Source: CAYFJO01 sp964343305 (lineage in GTDB: Bacteria; Planctomycetota; Planctomycetia; Pirellulales; Pirellulaceae). Taken from it: 13,432 nt of DNA. Every line of letters begins with the position of its first letter. Positions within the stretch are counted from its first letter, which is position 1. Under the pieces are notes generated by a model, which was given only the letters and a program-made list of their open reading frames with translations, was not told the DNA's origin and made no database searches. Of the stretch, positions 4,603-12,706 are shown piece after piece. Location of the stretch: NCBI GenBank assembly GCA_964343305.1, contig CAYFJO010000295.1:1-13432 (forward strand), given 5' to 3'. The translations under genes were made by a program, and so were the position numbers.

Positions 4603-6783
4603 TTGTCAATGTCATTCACGGTTCCGCACATCGTCACAATGCTTCGTCGCACGCAGGAATTTACGGCGACGGAACTCGATCGAATCCTGGATCGCTTTTT
4701 CTCTGAAAGCGGTGAATCGTCAACGATGCGTCTGATCCAGGAATTGCTTCGTAACGATCGAATTTCCGTGTTTCAGGCAAAGCTTCTGTCCGACGGTGTC
4801 AATCTCTTCTTTGGCGATTATCAAATTGTCGCATTCTTTGGCGAGGGAGTGACCGGAAGAGTATTTCGGGCTCGTGATGTCACCACGGGACAGATTGTGG
4901 CGTTACGTTTGTTTGACGACAAGCTGTTTGATGAAGATCTTAACAGTCGGTTTTTTGAGCAATACGTGGAGCCGGCGCTCTACGTATCCCATCAGAACAT
5001 CGCAAAACAACTGGATGTCGGCATTCGTTTTGGAAAAAGGTTTGCGGCGACTGAGTTTGTTGAAGGCACCAGTTTGTCTGCGCAGATTGGCAAGGAAGGT
5101 GGTACGCCGGTTGAACGAGCGTTGTTCTGCGTGCGACATATCGCCGCAGCGTTGGCGCACGCTCATGAGTGCGATCTGTTTCACGGCAGCATCTCGCCGC
5201 GCAATTTGTACACCGATTCGTCGGATCGACCGATCATCATCGACTTTGGAATCGGTGTTTTGCGCACTCGCCAACTGCTTGGCCACAACCACGCGGAAAA
5301 GCAAACGAGCGCGGAAGCTTTTGACTATGTTGCCCCGGAACAATTTGGAGACCCTCAGCGAGTCGACGAGCGAGTGGACATTTACGCCTTGGGATGCACA
5401 CTCCATTATCTGCTGACTGGTAAACCGGTTTATGGTGGCCGCACCATGGCCGATAAACAGCGAGGTCACTGCGAAGAAGAATCGCCAGATTTGAAGTTGC
5501 AGCGCGACGATGTCCCCATCGAATTGAATTCGTTATTCCAACGGATGATTGCGCGGCGGCCGAAGCGCCGAATCCAATCGATGTATGATGTGGTCGATGA
5601 AATCGATCGAATATTGGAGTCGTCCCAAGTAGTTCACCCACCGGCTCCAGAATCTCACCAGGCGCCGCGTCGGCCGCGAAACGGCCGCCGCAGTTCGTGG
5701 CAAACCGCTTTTGGCGCAATCAAAGGATCGTGGCTTTTCATCATCCTGACAGTTTCTTTCATCACAGGAATTGTCGCGATCGATTGGTTGATGCGCAACT
5801 CGGTTGTTGACCAAGAGAGCGTTGAGCCACGCGAGTCTGACAGCGATGTTGTGGCTGAAAATCTGGATTTGGCCCCACCTTCAAATATCGACGACACAGA
5901 TGCACCTGTGGTTCCGGATTCGGCCGGCCTAGAAGTCGTGGATGCTCCAGCGGCAAGCTCCTCCGACTTTGTCCCGCCGTCGGTAGAGGCATTGCATTTC
6001 GCGATTGAAAAACGCCAGGGCGTTGTGAATCAAGCGGATCTCGTCAGCCCTTATGTGGGAACCATTTCGCGCGTGGGCGAAGGCGATGTTGTGATCTCGG
6101 AAGACGAACCGATCGCGGCCGCCTCCAGCGAGATTGAACGCTTGTTGCGTTTCGTCGAACAAGGACAGCGGATCAAGGTGATGACTCTCGACTTGAGTCA
6201 AACGGCGGTGGAAAATGTCGACCTGGAATTGGTCTCACGGCTCGATGATTTGATTTGCCTTTCGTTGCATCAATGTGCGAACGTCAATGACGAAGGCATG
6301 CGGCATCTTCGTGACTTGGCAAACTTGGAGACGCTCGATCTGCGTGGCACGTTTGTCACTACCTCGGGGTTGCACAATTTGCCCTCGTCGCCGCTGCGGT
6401 CCATCATGCTTGACGCGGTCCACGACCAGATGGGCGGCGACCTGATCACGACACTGGCCTCGCGATACGACGAATCGTTGACGGCGCTGCGGATCGATCG
6501 TGTCGTGTTGGACGAACACGAATTCCGCTCCATCGCCCGATTGAAAAACTTGCGCGACCTCAGTTTGACGTTCGTCGATGTGCCGTCGCCGTGGTTGGAA
6601 TATATTTCAACGTTACAAGAGTTGACGACGCTAGACCTGACAGGTAACGCAGCCATTGACGATCTTTCTTTGACGCACTTTCAGGCCATCGAGCGTCTTC
6701 AGCGACTGACGCTCAACCAGACGTCCGTCAAGGATCAAGGTCGTTTCGAATCCGCATTGGCGTGTACGATCGTTTGGGAGTGA
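4603..6783 (+). CDS. Transmembrane Ser/Thr-kinase-like protein with LRR domain, predicted pseudokinase
   Basis: The 726-residue protein starts at TTG 4603 or, more likely, ATG 4609 two codons later; there is no clear Shine-Dalgarno. Residues 1-70 are a helical leader ending in VFQAKLL, common before planctomycete kinase domains. The kinase fold spans about 72-340: glycine loop GEGVTGRV (80-87), DFG (214-216), APE (244-246), YALGC (261-265). Two key residues are replaced. The VAIK lysine is Arg (VALR, R102), and the HRDLKPxN loop reads HGSISPRN (194-201), so the catalytic Asp is Ser196 and the Lys is Ser198. Phosphotransfer is therefore unlikely. A single TM segment at 377-396 is followed by a Pro/Asp-rich linker and, from about 527, leucine-rich repeats (LDLSQTAVENVDLEL, LETLDLRG, LTTLDLTGN) on the outer side. 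The role is probably receptor-like or scaffolding. The TerB-like gene follows after 19 nt. Confidence 0.88.
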   Translation: MSMSFTVPHIVTMLRRTQEFTATELDRILDRFFSESGESSTMRLIQELLRNDRISVFQAKLLSDGVNLFFGDYQIVAFFGEGVTGRVFRARDVTTGQIVALRLFDDKLFDEDLNSRFFEQYVEPALYVSHQNIAKQLDVGIRFGKRFAATEFVEGTSLSAQIGKEGGTPVERALFCVRHIAAALAHAHECDLFHGSISPRNLYTDSSDRPIIIDFGIGVLRTRQLLGHNHAEKQTSAEAFDYVAPEQFGDPQRVDERVDIYALGCTLHYLLTGKPVYGGRTMADKQRGHCEEESPDLKLQRDDVPIELNSLFQRMIARRPKRRIQSMYDVVDEIDRILESSQVVHPPAPESHQAPRRPRNGRRSSWQTAFGAIKGSWLFIILTVSFITGIVAIDWLMRNSVVDQESVEPRESDSDVVAENLDLAPPSNIDDTDAPVVPDSAGLEVVDAPAASSSDFVPPSVEALHFAIEKRQGVVNQADLVSPYVGTISRVGEGDVVISEDEPIAAASSEIERLLRFVEQGQRIKVMTLDLSQTAVENVDLELVSRLDDLICLSLHQCANVNDEGMRHLRDLANLETLDLRGTFVTTSGLHNLPSSPLRSIMLDAVHDQMGGDLITTLASRYDESLTALRIDRVVLDEHEFRSIARLKNLRDLSLTFVDVPSPWLEYISTLQELTTLDLTGNAAIDDLSLTHFQAIERLQRLTLNQTSVKDQGRFESALACTIVWE

Positions 6784-6802
6784 TCCAAGGAGCGAATCGA
6801 AG

Positions 6803-7186
6803 ATGGAAGGCATGAAGAAAGTCGAGGTGTTGCGGGCGGCCTGTTGTGTTGCCGGAATTGACGGCGACGTCACCACCGAGGAACGCAAGATCATCGATAT
6901 GCTGGCGGCGGACGTCGGCGTGGGCCAGGCTTCGGTTGATGCGATGGTCGAGCGTGCAAAAGAAGACCAAGGATTCTACAAAGAACAATTTCGAGTTTTG
7001 AAATCGGATCCGAAAGAAACCTTGCAATTGCTGTTTAGTCTGGCAATTTCCGACGGCCGACTGGGCAACCGCGAAAAGCAAGTGATTTGGCGGCTGGCCA
7101 AACGCCTGGACGTGGACCAGGCATCTTTCCAGCAATGGGCGGCCCAAGCCGAAGCATACGTGAAGAAAAAGAACCAGCCATCGTGA
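6803..7186 (+). CDS. TerB-like (tellurite resistance TerB family) protein
   Basis: The 127-residue, all-helical, soluble protein starts at ATG 6803 after AAGGAG (6787-6792), only 19 nt past the pseudokinase stop, so the two are probably co-transcribed. TerB-family domains carry paired acidic metal-binding-type motifs. Here they are GIDGDVTTEERKIIDML (residues 18-34) and ISDGRLGNREKQVIWRL (about 82-98), arranged as two related half-repeats. The family was named for tellurite resistance, but most members act in less defined stress or membrane-associated complexes, often fused or adjacent to signalling domains. No TerC/TerD genes are nearby, so tellurite resistance should not be assumed. Pairing with a membrane pseudokinase suggests a cytoplasmic partner, which is inference. 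The C-terminus is Lys-rich (YVKKKNQPS). Confidence 0.78.
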   Translation: MEGMKKVEVLRAACCVAGIDGDVTTEERKIIDMLAADVGVGQASVDAMVERAKEDQGFYKEQFRVLKSDPKETLQLLFSLAISDGRLGNREKQVIWRLAKRLDVDQASFQQWAAQAEAYVKKKNQPS

Positions 7187-7253
7187 TCTATCTCTGGGCA
7201 GCGTAGAATAATCGTACTTGATGATCCGCTGCTAATATCGATGGAGAAAACGT

Positions 7254-9665
7254 ATGCATCCCTCAAGCTCTCGTATTGTGATTGGTTTGATTCTTTCCTT
7301 TTGCGTGACATTCCTTGCTTCCCAGCCACATTCCCTTGCGGCGATCGCGGGACAACCGAGTGATGACGAATTAGTCATTGCATCGGGCGGAAAGTCCTCT
7401 GCAATCATCGTCGTTTCAAGCACGGCGGGGAAAAACGAAAGGTTGGCTGCGGATGATCTAGCCAAGTATCTCGAAATCATGTGTGGGGCGAAGATCACCA
7501 TTGCGAGTTCGCCAGCCGCGATATCCAGCGCGCTCGCTGGCAAGAATTCAACTTTAATTGTCGGCAACCAGGCTCACAAAGCCCAGCCCAAGTTGCGGGC
7601 AGCATTGAACGCCGTATTGAAAAAGAATCCGCATTTACAAACGGACGGCGTCGTTTTGCGCCGTGAAGGCAACCGGGTTTACGTCGCGGGTAACAACGAC
7701 GTAAGTCACTATTTCGCGGTTGCCGAGTTGTTGCGAATGTGGGGTTGTCGGTGGTATTTGCCTACCGAGTTTGGCGAGTGTATTCCGATTGAGCGCGAAT
7801 TGAAAGTCGGCACGCTCGACCATGTTTATTCGTCGCCGTTTGAGTTTCGCAATTATTGGATCTCCTGGGTTGGCGACACAACGGGTGCGGCCGAGTTTCG
7901 TTTACGGAACATGATGAACCGTCCGGAAGGGATGCCGCAATCGGGCCACGCGTTGGGCAAGTATACGAAGGGGCTCGGCAAAGGCACGTTTCATTTTCCG
8001 ATCACCGATCCAAAGACCGCTCAGCATGTGGCTGGCAAAGTCGACGAGATGTTCAAGAACGGAAAGTTGTTTTCGCTGGGCATGGAAGACGGGTCGTACG
8101 AGTCGGACTACGCGCCGGACCAGAAGTTGATGAAGCTCCAGTGGGACAAGTATTTCATGCGGTGGAGTGTCACCGATCCGATGCTTGAGCTTTACAACAA
8201 CGTGGCCCGCATCTTGCAGAAGAAATACCCGCAGAGCAAATCGCGGATTGGTTTTCTCGCCTACGCCAACATGACGATCCCGCCAGTTCGCGACATGACG
8301 GCTGAGCGATCGTTGTATTGCGAACTCGCGCCGATCGACATCGACCCGATCCACGGCATGGACGATCCGCAGTCGCCGCCGCGGCATGAATACCGCGACA
8401 TGCTGCACAAGTGGGCCAAGGTGATGCAGGGTCGCGTAGCGATCTACGACTATGACCAGGGCATGCTGGTTTGGCGCGACATGCCCAACCCTTCGCATCA
8501 GGCGTTTCGCCAGGACGTCAAGCATTATCGCGACGCGGGCGTGTTGGGCGTCAACACCGAAAGCCGCAACGCCATCGCGACAACGTTCTTGAACCTGCAC
8601 ATCCGCGGCCGCTTGATGTGGAACCCAGACGAAGACGTCGACGCGTTGCTCGATGATTTTTATCCGCGGTTTTATGGGCCGACGGCCGAGCCGATGCGAA
8701 AGTATTGGACAGCAATCTACGACTCGTGGGAAAAAACGATTTGCACCGAGCACGAGTATTTCATCGCGCCGGCGATCTACACGTCCGAGGTGCTCGCGAC
8801 GATGAAGACAAATCTCGCGGCGGCAGAAAAGATCATCAACGACGTCCAACGTAAACGCACGACTCGCAGTCAAAAGCAATTCGTTGATCGCATGAAGTTC
8901 ACGCGTTACAGCCACGACATCATCGCGGGCTACATGGCGATGGTCCACGCGGCAGCCAGCGACTGTGATTATGCGAAGGCGGTCGCTCATGGCGAACGAG
9001 CCCTTGCGGTGCGTGAAAAACTGACCGACATGAACGGTACGTTCACGACCTATCGTGGCTACAAGGTCGAACATCGAGGCTACGCCTGGTGGCCCGGCGA
9101 GGTGCGTCAATACCGCGAGCTACTCCCATACACCAACGGCACGAAGGGCAAGTTGATCGCCAAGCTGCCCGTCGAATGGGCATTTCATCGTGATACGAGC
9201 GACAACAATTATGCGACCGGTCCCGTCGATCTGACGTACTGGAACGATAACAAATCGAAACTCACACTCGACAGCCGCAAGGATTATCCCAACGAGTGGG
9301 AGATGCTGCGAACGGACGTTTACGCACAAGCCCAAGGTATCCGCCACACCGATCGGCAAAGTTACATCGGCCAACTTTGGTATCGCACGGAGATCGAATT
9401 GACCGCCGACCAAATCAAAGGCAAGCCACACATTCGATTTCCCGGCCTGTTCAACGAGTGCTGGCTGTACATCAACGGCAAAGAAGCTGCATATCGCAAG
9501 CAAGGAAAACTGTGGTGGTTGAACGACTATCGCTTCGAATGGGACGTCGACGTGGCGGGCAAACTAAAATCAGGCAAGAATATGATCGCCGTCCGCTGCA
9601 ACTGCGAACATCACTTCGGCGGTATGTTCCGTCGGCCGTTCTTGTACGAGGCTGTCGCCCCATAG
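7254..9665 (+). CDS. Secreted DUF4838 domain-containing protein
   Basis: The 803-residue protein starts at ATG 7254 with GGAG 7 nt upstream. Residues 1-30 form a Sec signal peptide (IVIGLILSFCVTFLA, then SLAA). Residues about 55-185 match the alpha/beta N-terminal domain found before many glycoside hydrolases of the GH67/GH20 type: ERLAADDLAKYLEIMCGAKI, LIVGNQAH, GNDVSHYFAVAELLRMWGC-like core, RWYLPTEFGE. The centre (about 195-480, beginning FRNYWISWVGD) is the DUF4838 region, thought to be TIM-barrel-like. The last 170 residues or so look like a beta-sandwich (WYRTEIELTADQ, FNECWLYINGKEA, FRRPFLYEAVAP), similar to sugar-binding jelly-roll modules. Planctomycetes carry many such genes, presumably for polysaccharide breakdown, but I cannot name catalytic residues or a substrate. 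It is transcribed apart from TerB (67-nt gap). Confidence 0.85.
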   Translation: MHPSSSRIVIGLILSFCVTFLASQPHSLAAIAGQPSDDELVIASGGKSSAIIVVSSTAGKNERLAADDLAKYLEIMCGAKITIASSPAAISSALAGKNSTLIVGNQAHKAQPKLRAALNAVLKKNPHLQTDGVVLRREGNRVYVAGNNDVSHYFAVAELLRMWGCRWYLPTEFGECIPIERELKVGTLDHVYSSPFEFRNYWISWVGDTTGAAEFRLRNMMNRPEGMPQSGHALGKYTKGLGKGTFHFPITDPKTAQHVAGKVDEMFKNGKLFSLGMEDGSYESDYAPDQKLMKLQWDKYFMRWSVTDPMLELYNNVARILQKKYPQSKSRIGFLAYANMTIPPVRDMTAERSLYCELAPIDIDPIHGMDDPQSPPRHEYRDMLHKWAKVMQGRVAIYDYDQGMLVWRDMPNPSHQAFRQDVKHYRDAGVLGVNTESRNAIATTFLNLHIRGRLMWNPDEDVDALLDDFYPRFYGPTAEPMRKYWTAIYDSWEKTICTEHEYFIAPAIYTSEVLATMKTNLAAAEKIINDVQRKRTTRSQKQFVDRMKFTRYSHDIIAGYMAMVHAAASDCDYAKAVAHGERALAVREKLTDMNGTFTTYRGYKVEHRGYAWWPGEVRQYRELLPYTNGTKGKLIAKLPVEWAFHRDTSDNNYATGPVDLTYWNDNKSKLTLDSRKDYPNEWEMLRTDVYAQAQGIRHTDRQSYIGQLWYRTEIELTADQIKGKPHIRFPGLFNECWLYINGKEAAYRKQGKLWWLNDYRFEWDVDVAGKLKSGKNMIAVRCNCEHHFGGMFRRPFLYEAVAP

Positions 9666-9703
9666 CGGACGCGAGTACCGTTTATGAGCCCTAAAACCTT
9701 CCG

Positions 9704-10174
9704 ATGTTTGCAGTTTTCCTAAGTGTCGATGATACTACCGCTGAACGGAGCAGGGACGCAAGTCTGTTACGCGGAGATTATGTGAATCCCACCTGGGAGC
9801 GAATTGAATTTGCGTTACGGACGATGGATGGTCTGCGTCGTAACACAGTAATCGTTAGCAACTCTGACAACCCAGGAGAACGATCGGAAAAATATCTTGG
9901 AGTGAGCGGCGGCGACAACAATGTCTATATTTATTCCTATTGCTCTTCCGATGGTGAGTACAGTTTGAACGACTCGTCGCGCCCCAATGAGTTCTTAAAG
10001 GTTTTGAGTGGCGAAGAGCGGGGGCTACGCAACTGGGATCGAGCAACCTGGTCCGCAGTCGACAGACCTGCTGGATTGCTTGCGACCGTGATTCGCAACG
10101 TGTCGGACAATCGATTGGCCAAATCACGACTGAGGCACGTCAGTTCGGCGAACTTGCCGGCGATGGCAAACTGA
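9704..10174 (+). CDS. Imm1-like immunity protein, C-terminus replaced by E2-derived sequence
   Basis: In this 156-residue ORF the first 105 residues or so resemble Imm1-type immunity proteins of polymorphic toxin systems: NPTWERIEFALRTMDGLRRN, KYLGVSGGDNNVYIY, EYSLNDSS, NEFLKVLSGEE. The P-x-W-x-x-I-x-x-A-L-R-x-x-D-G opening and the GGD/Y strand pair are the diagnostic part. From about residue 117 (codon 10055) the same frame reads AVDRPAGLLATVIRNV, which belongs to the catalytic domain of a 2-oxoacid dehydrogenase E2, not to Imm1. The ORF is thus a junction product missing the last 30-40 Imm1 residues. The start may be ATG 9704 or GTG 9782, which has GGAG 5 nt upstream. No toxin gene is adjacent. 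It is probably non-functional, or an orphan immunity remnant. Confidence 0.6.
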   Translation: MFAVFLSVDDTTAERSRDASLLRGDYVNPTWERIEFALRTMDGLRRNTVIVSNSDNPGERSEKYLGVSGGDNNVYIYSYCSSDGEYSLNDSSRPNEFLKVLSGEERGLRNWDRATWSAVDRPAGLLATVIRNVSDNRLAKSRLRHVSSANLPAMAN

Positions 10175-10443
10175 ACGCCGAACAAATGACTGGGGGAGCG
10201 TTTACTATCACCAGTCTTGGTGCGTTTGGGATCGACACGTTTACGCCGATCATCAATTTGCCGCAGAGTGCCATCCTCGGCATTGGCCGCATCGTACGCC
10301 AGTCAACAGTCGTCGACAATCAAATCGTGCCGCTCGACATTATGTCGCTCAGGTTGACGTTTGACCATTGAGCGATCGACGGCGCGCCGGCTGCTCGATT
10401 CTTAAAGGGCATTTGCCAACGTATTGAGCAACGGGCAGATTGA
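10055..10443 (+). pseudogene. Remnant of a dihydrolipoyl acyltransferase (E2) catalytic domain
   Basis: Three lines show this. First, AVDRPAGLLATVIRNVSD (10055-10108) matches the E2 block AVxTPxGLLVPVIRNxD. Second, after a frame change near 10100-10115 the sequence continues as IGQITTEARQFGELAGDGKL, then MTGGAFTITSLGAFGIDTFT, PIINLPQSAILGIGRI and SLRLTFDH. Third, a TGA at 10369-10371 stands where the Arg of the catalytic HRxxDG motif belongs, and the same frame resumes with AIDGAPAARFLKGICQRIEQ to a TGA at 10441. One point mutation (CGA to TGA) and one indel explain the damage. Only about 130 of the usual 230 domain residues remain; the lipoyl and E1/E3-binding parts are absent. E2 forms the core of pyruvate or branched-chain 2-oxoacid dehydrogenase complexes; which one cannot be told. 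Confidence 0.82.
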
Positions 10444-10508
10444 ATATCAGCACTTGTTTCGCGTCGTCCAACGCGGGACAATATTGACTCAACTCATGGA
10501 GAATCCAA

Positions 10509-11939
10509 ATGGCATCGATCACAACGGAAAACGAAGTTCACGAATCCACCGAATCTGTGAGCGAATTGACGCCCGATTTGCTCGACCAGTTTCAAACCAA
10601 CTTCCAGAGCAACGGCTCGTATCGCCTGATGCAAAACGCGGTGACGCAAACGACGGTCACGGACGTCGCGCTCAACCGCAGCGTTGTCACATCGATCGAT
10701 CACACGTTCTCGCACCTGCTCGACGATTGGTCGGTGACGAATCAAAAGAAATCGGGCCGCTGCTGGATGTTTGCCGGGTTGAACCTGTTTCGCGTCGGTG
10801 CGATGAAGCAGATGAATTTGAAGGAATTCGAGTTCAGTCAGAATTACACGATGTTTTGGGACAAGCTCGAACGGGCGAATTATTTTCTTGAGGCGATCAT
10901 CGAGACGGCGGACCGGCCGGTGGACGAACGCACCGTGGCGTGGTTGCTTGACCGGCCGCTGGACGACGGCGGCCAGTGGAACATGTTCGTCAACATCATC
11001 AAAAAGCACGGGCTCGTCCCAAAGGCGGTCATGCCCGAGACCCAAAGTTCATCGAACACGATGCGAATGAACGACATCTTGCTGGCCAAGCTGCGCGATG
11101 GTGCCAGGACGCTCCGCGATCTGGCAAGCGGCCAAACGAACGGCACGCCAGTCCGTCAAGCCAAGGAAGAGATTTTGCAGACGGTGCATCGTATCCTGTG
11201 TATCCATCTCGGCACGCCGCCGTCGCGATTCGATTGGCAGTGGAACGACAAGGACAAAGAGTTCTCGCGCGATGGCGAGATGACGCCGCGCGAATTCGCC
11301 GACAAGTACATCACAGTGCCGCTGGATGAGTACGTTTGTTTGGTACACGACCCGCGCGAAGAACATCCCTACGGCAGAACATACACCGTCGACAAATTGG
11401 GCAACGTCGTTGGCGGTGGGATCGTCAAATACTTGAATGTCGAGATCGACGTGATGAAGGACGTCGCGATGCGAACGATCATGGACGGCGAGCCGGTGTG
11501 GATGGGTTGCGATGTCGGCAAGATGATGCGGCGCGACCTCGGCTTGTGGGATGCAAATTTATTTGAATACGACAACGTGTACGACACCGAGTTTTCGCTC
11601 GATAAGGCTCAGCGGCTCACGTTCCATGAGACGCTGATGACACACGCGATGTTGTTCACCGGTGTCGATGTCGTCGATTCCCGGCCTCGGCGATGGCGCG
11701 TCGAAAACAGTTGGGGCGAAGAGGGCGGCAAGAAGGGGTTTTATGTGATGAACGACTCGTGGTTTGACGAGTACATGTTCGAAATCGCGGCGCGAAAGAG
11801 CTGCTTGCCGCGCGAGTTGCAAGACGCAATCGACCAGGAGCCGATCGTTTTGCCGGCATGGGACCCAATGGGATCTTTAGCGAAGGCCGGTAGCTTCGAT
11901 CGTAGTTTTTCAACTCGACGCGTCAAAAGTCACGTTTGA
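10509..11939 (+). CDS. pepC: C1 family aminopeptidase, bleomycin hydrolase/PepC type
   Basis: The 476-residue cytoplasmic cysteine peptidase starts at ATG 10509, 7 nt after GGAG. Family members form hexameric cages that trim N-terminal residues from peptides. The papain-like catalytic set is complete: Q79 and C85 in NQKKSGRCWMFA, H379 in MTHAMLFTGVD, N400 in RVENSWG. Family signatures DGGQWNMF (153-160) and LPAWDPMGSLA (448-458) are present. In well-studied members the chain ends near this last motif and the C-terminal arm lies in the active-site cleft, setting aminopeptidase specificity. Here about 18 extra residues follow (KAGSFDRSFSTRRVKSHV), and their end overlaps the converging Rieske gene by 17 bp. 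A weak promoter may lie at TTGTTT (10454-10459) with GACAAT 17 nt on. The length otherwise suits the family. Confidence 0.93.
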   Translation: MASITTENEVHESTESVSELTPDLLDQFQTNFQSNGSYRLMQNAVTQTTVTDVALNRSVVTSIDHTFSHLLDDWSVTNQKKSGRCWMFAGLNLFRVGAMKQMNLKEFEFSQNYTMFWDKLERANYFLEAIIETADRPVDERTVAWLLDRPLDDGGQWNMFVNIIKKHGLVPKAVMPETQSSSNTMRMNDILLAKLRDGARTLRDLASGQTNGTPVRQAKEEILQTVHRILCIHLGTPPSRFDWQWNDKDKEFSRDGEMTPREFADKYITVPLDEYVCLVHDPREEHPYGRTYTVDKLGNVVGGGIVKYLNVEIDVMKDVAMRTIMDGEPVWMGCDVGKMMRRDLGLWDANLFEYDNVYDTEFSLDKAQRLTFHETLMTHAMLFTGVDVVDSRPRRWRVENSWGEEGGKKGFYVMNDSWFDEYMFEIAARKSCLPRELQDAIDQEPIVLPAWDPMGSLAKAGSFDRSFSTRRVKSHV

Positions 11940-12483
11940 CCAGTGCAATCGCTTGTCGTGCCAGCCGCCGTACGTGTTTTTGTTGGAGCGGCGAATTAAG
12001 GAAGCGATTGAATGCGGCAAGTAGATATTTTTGAGTGGATGGCGAAGCGAAATCCAGTTCCTCTTCGATTGCAATCGGTGTTTTCAAAACGTGCGCGGAA
12101 CAAATCGGGGCGCGGAATCCGTGGTTGAGCGCTGTGTCGAAAATGAGTTGGAAGAATGCTTCGCGATCGGTCACCATCCATTCGCCCTCGTTCACGTCCA
12201 TGTCGAGGAAACTACGGTTTCGGCCGACAAAGCATGCCATTTGAAGAAGTGCTTGAGGCCACAGGTGAGGGTATTTTGTGCACAGCACGCGCACCGCGTT
12301 GGCAAAAGTGAGGCCGTGCGTGAAACCCAACCAATTGACGTTTTGGTTTACGGGGCGATCGTACGCAGAATTGAATTTGGTGTCGTAGTGCAGCATGTTC
12401 CGAGCCAGCGCGTTCAAGAGCCATTCATACAGAACACTGGCAGTGTCCGAAGTCGTTGTAATGCAGCAAGGATGCTTCGACAA
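11923..12483 (-). CDS. C-terminal segment of the broken Rieske gene
   Basis: In this 186-residue ORF the first 15 residues or so (MSKHPCCITTTSDTA) are an out-of-frame reading of the preceding segment. Genuine sequence starts at about SVLYEWLLNALARNM. The rest is helical with VNWLGFTHGLTFANAVRVL, ALLQMACFVGRNRSFLD and a basic C-terminus (ARQAIALVKRDF). The stop overlaps the end of the convergent peptidase gene. I do not recognise the family with confidence. Confidence 0.5.
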   Translation of the reverse strand: MSKHPCCITTTSDTASVLYEWLLNALARNMLHYDTKFNSAYDRPVNQNVNWLGFTHGLTFANAVRVLCTKYPHLWPQALLQMACFVGRNRSFLDMDVNEGEWMVTDREAFFQLIFDTALNHGFRAPICSAHVLKTPIAIEEELDFASPSTQKYLLAAFNRFLNSPLQQKHVRRLARQAIALVKRDF

Positions 12484-12682
12484 ATGCTTGCTCTAAATCG
12501 TTCCAATGAAGACCATCTTCCAAAGCGCGGGCGACCATTCCTTCGGCACGCTCGTACTGCTCGGCTTCGACGGCGGCGACAAATGCTTCGCGATCGAACT
12601 GTTCATCCTCGTGTGCGTACGCATAAACGGGATGTCGCAGGGCATCGAAGGCCATATGGCCAATGTGGTTTCGGAATAGCAT
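12425..12682 (-). CDS. Middle segment of the broken Rieske gene
   Basis: The 85-residue ORF is acidic and helical (REAFVAAVEAEQYERAEGMV, then ARALEDGLHWNDLEQAFVEA). It reads on from the segment ending EAQL and into the frame beginning SVLYEWLL. Its ATG at 12682 is probably an internal codon, not a real start. The last three residues (CSV) are out of frame. Confidence 0.45.
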   Translation of the reverse strand: MLFRNHIGHMAFDALRHPVYAYAHEDEQFDREAFVAAVEAEQYERAEGMVARALEDGLHWNDLEQAFVEASLLHYNDFGHCQCSV

Positions 12683-12706
12683 ATCAACTGCGCCTCCCAG
12701 TCGTCC

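Noticed and set aside
4874..5719. Long overlapping ORFs on both strands inside the pseudokinase gene
   Set aside because: Composition is irregular (Arg/Ser/Cys-rich) and the kinase-LRR frame explains the DNA fully.
7199..7235. GCAGCG...CGCTGC inverted repeat between TerB and DUF4838 as a terminator
   Set aside because: The loop exceeds 20 nt and no T-tract follows on either strand.
7902..9110. 402-codon minus-strand ORF inside the DUF4838 gene
   Set aside because: It is an antisense shadow of a high-GC3 gene: His/Arg/Val-rich composition, no recognisable domain, and full overlap with a gene that has a signal peptide and RBS.
10186..10371. Independent 61-residue gene
   Set aside because: It is an internal piece of the E2 catalytic-domain remnant, opened by an internal Met and closed by the nonsense codon.
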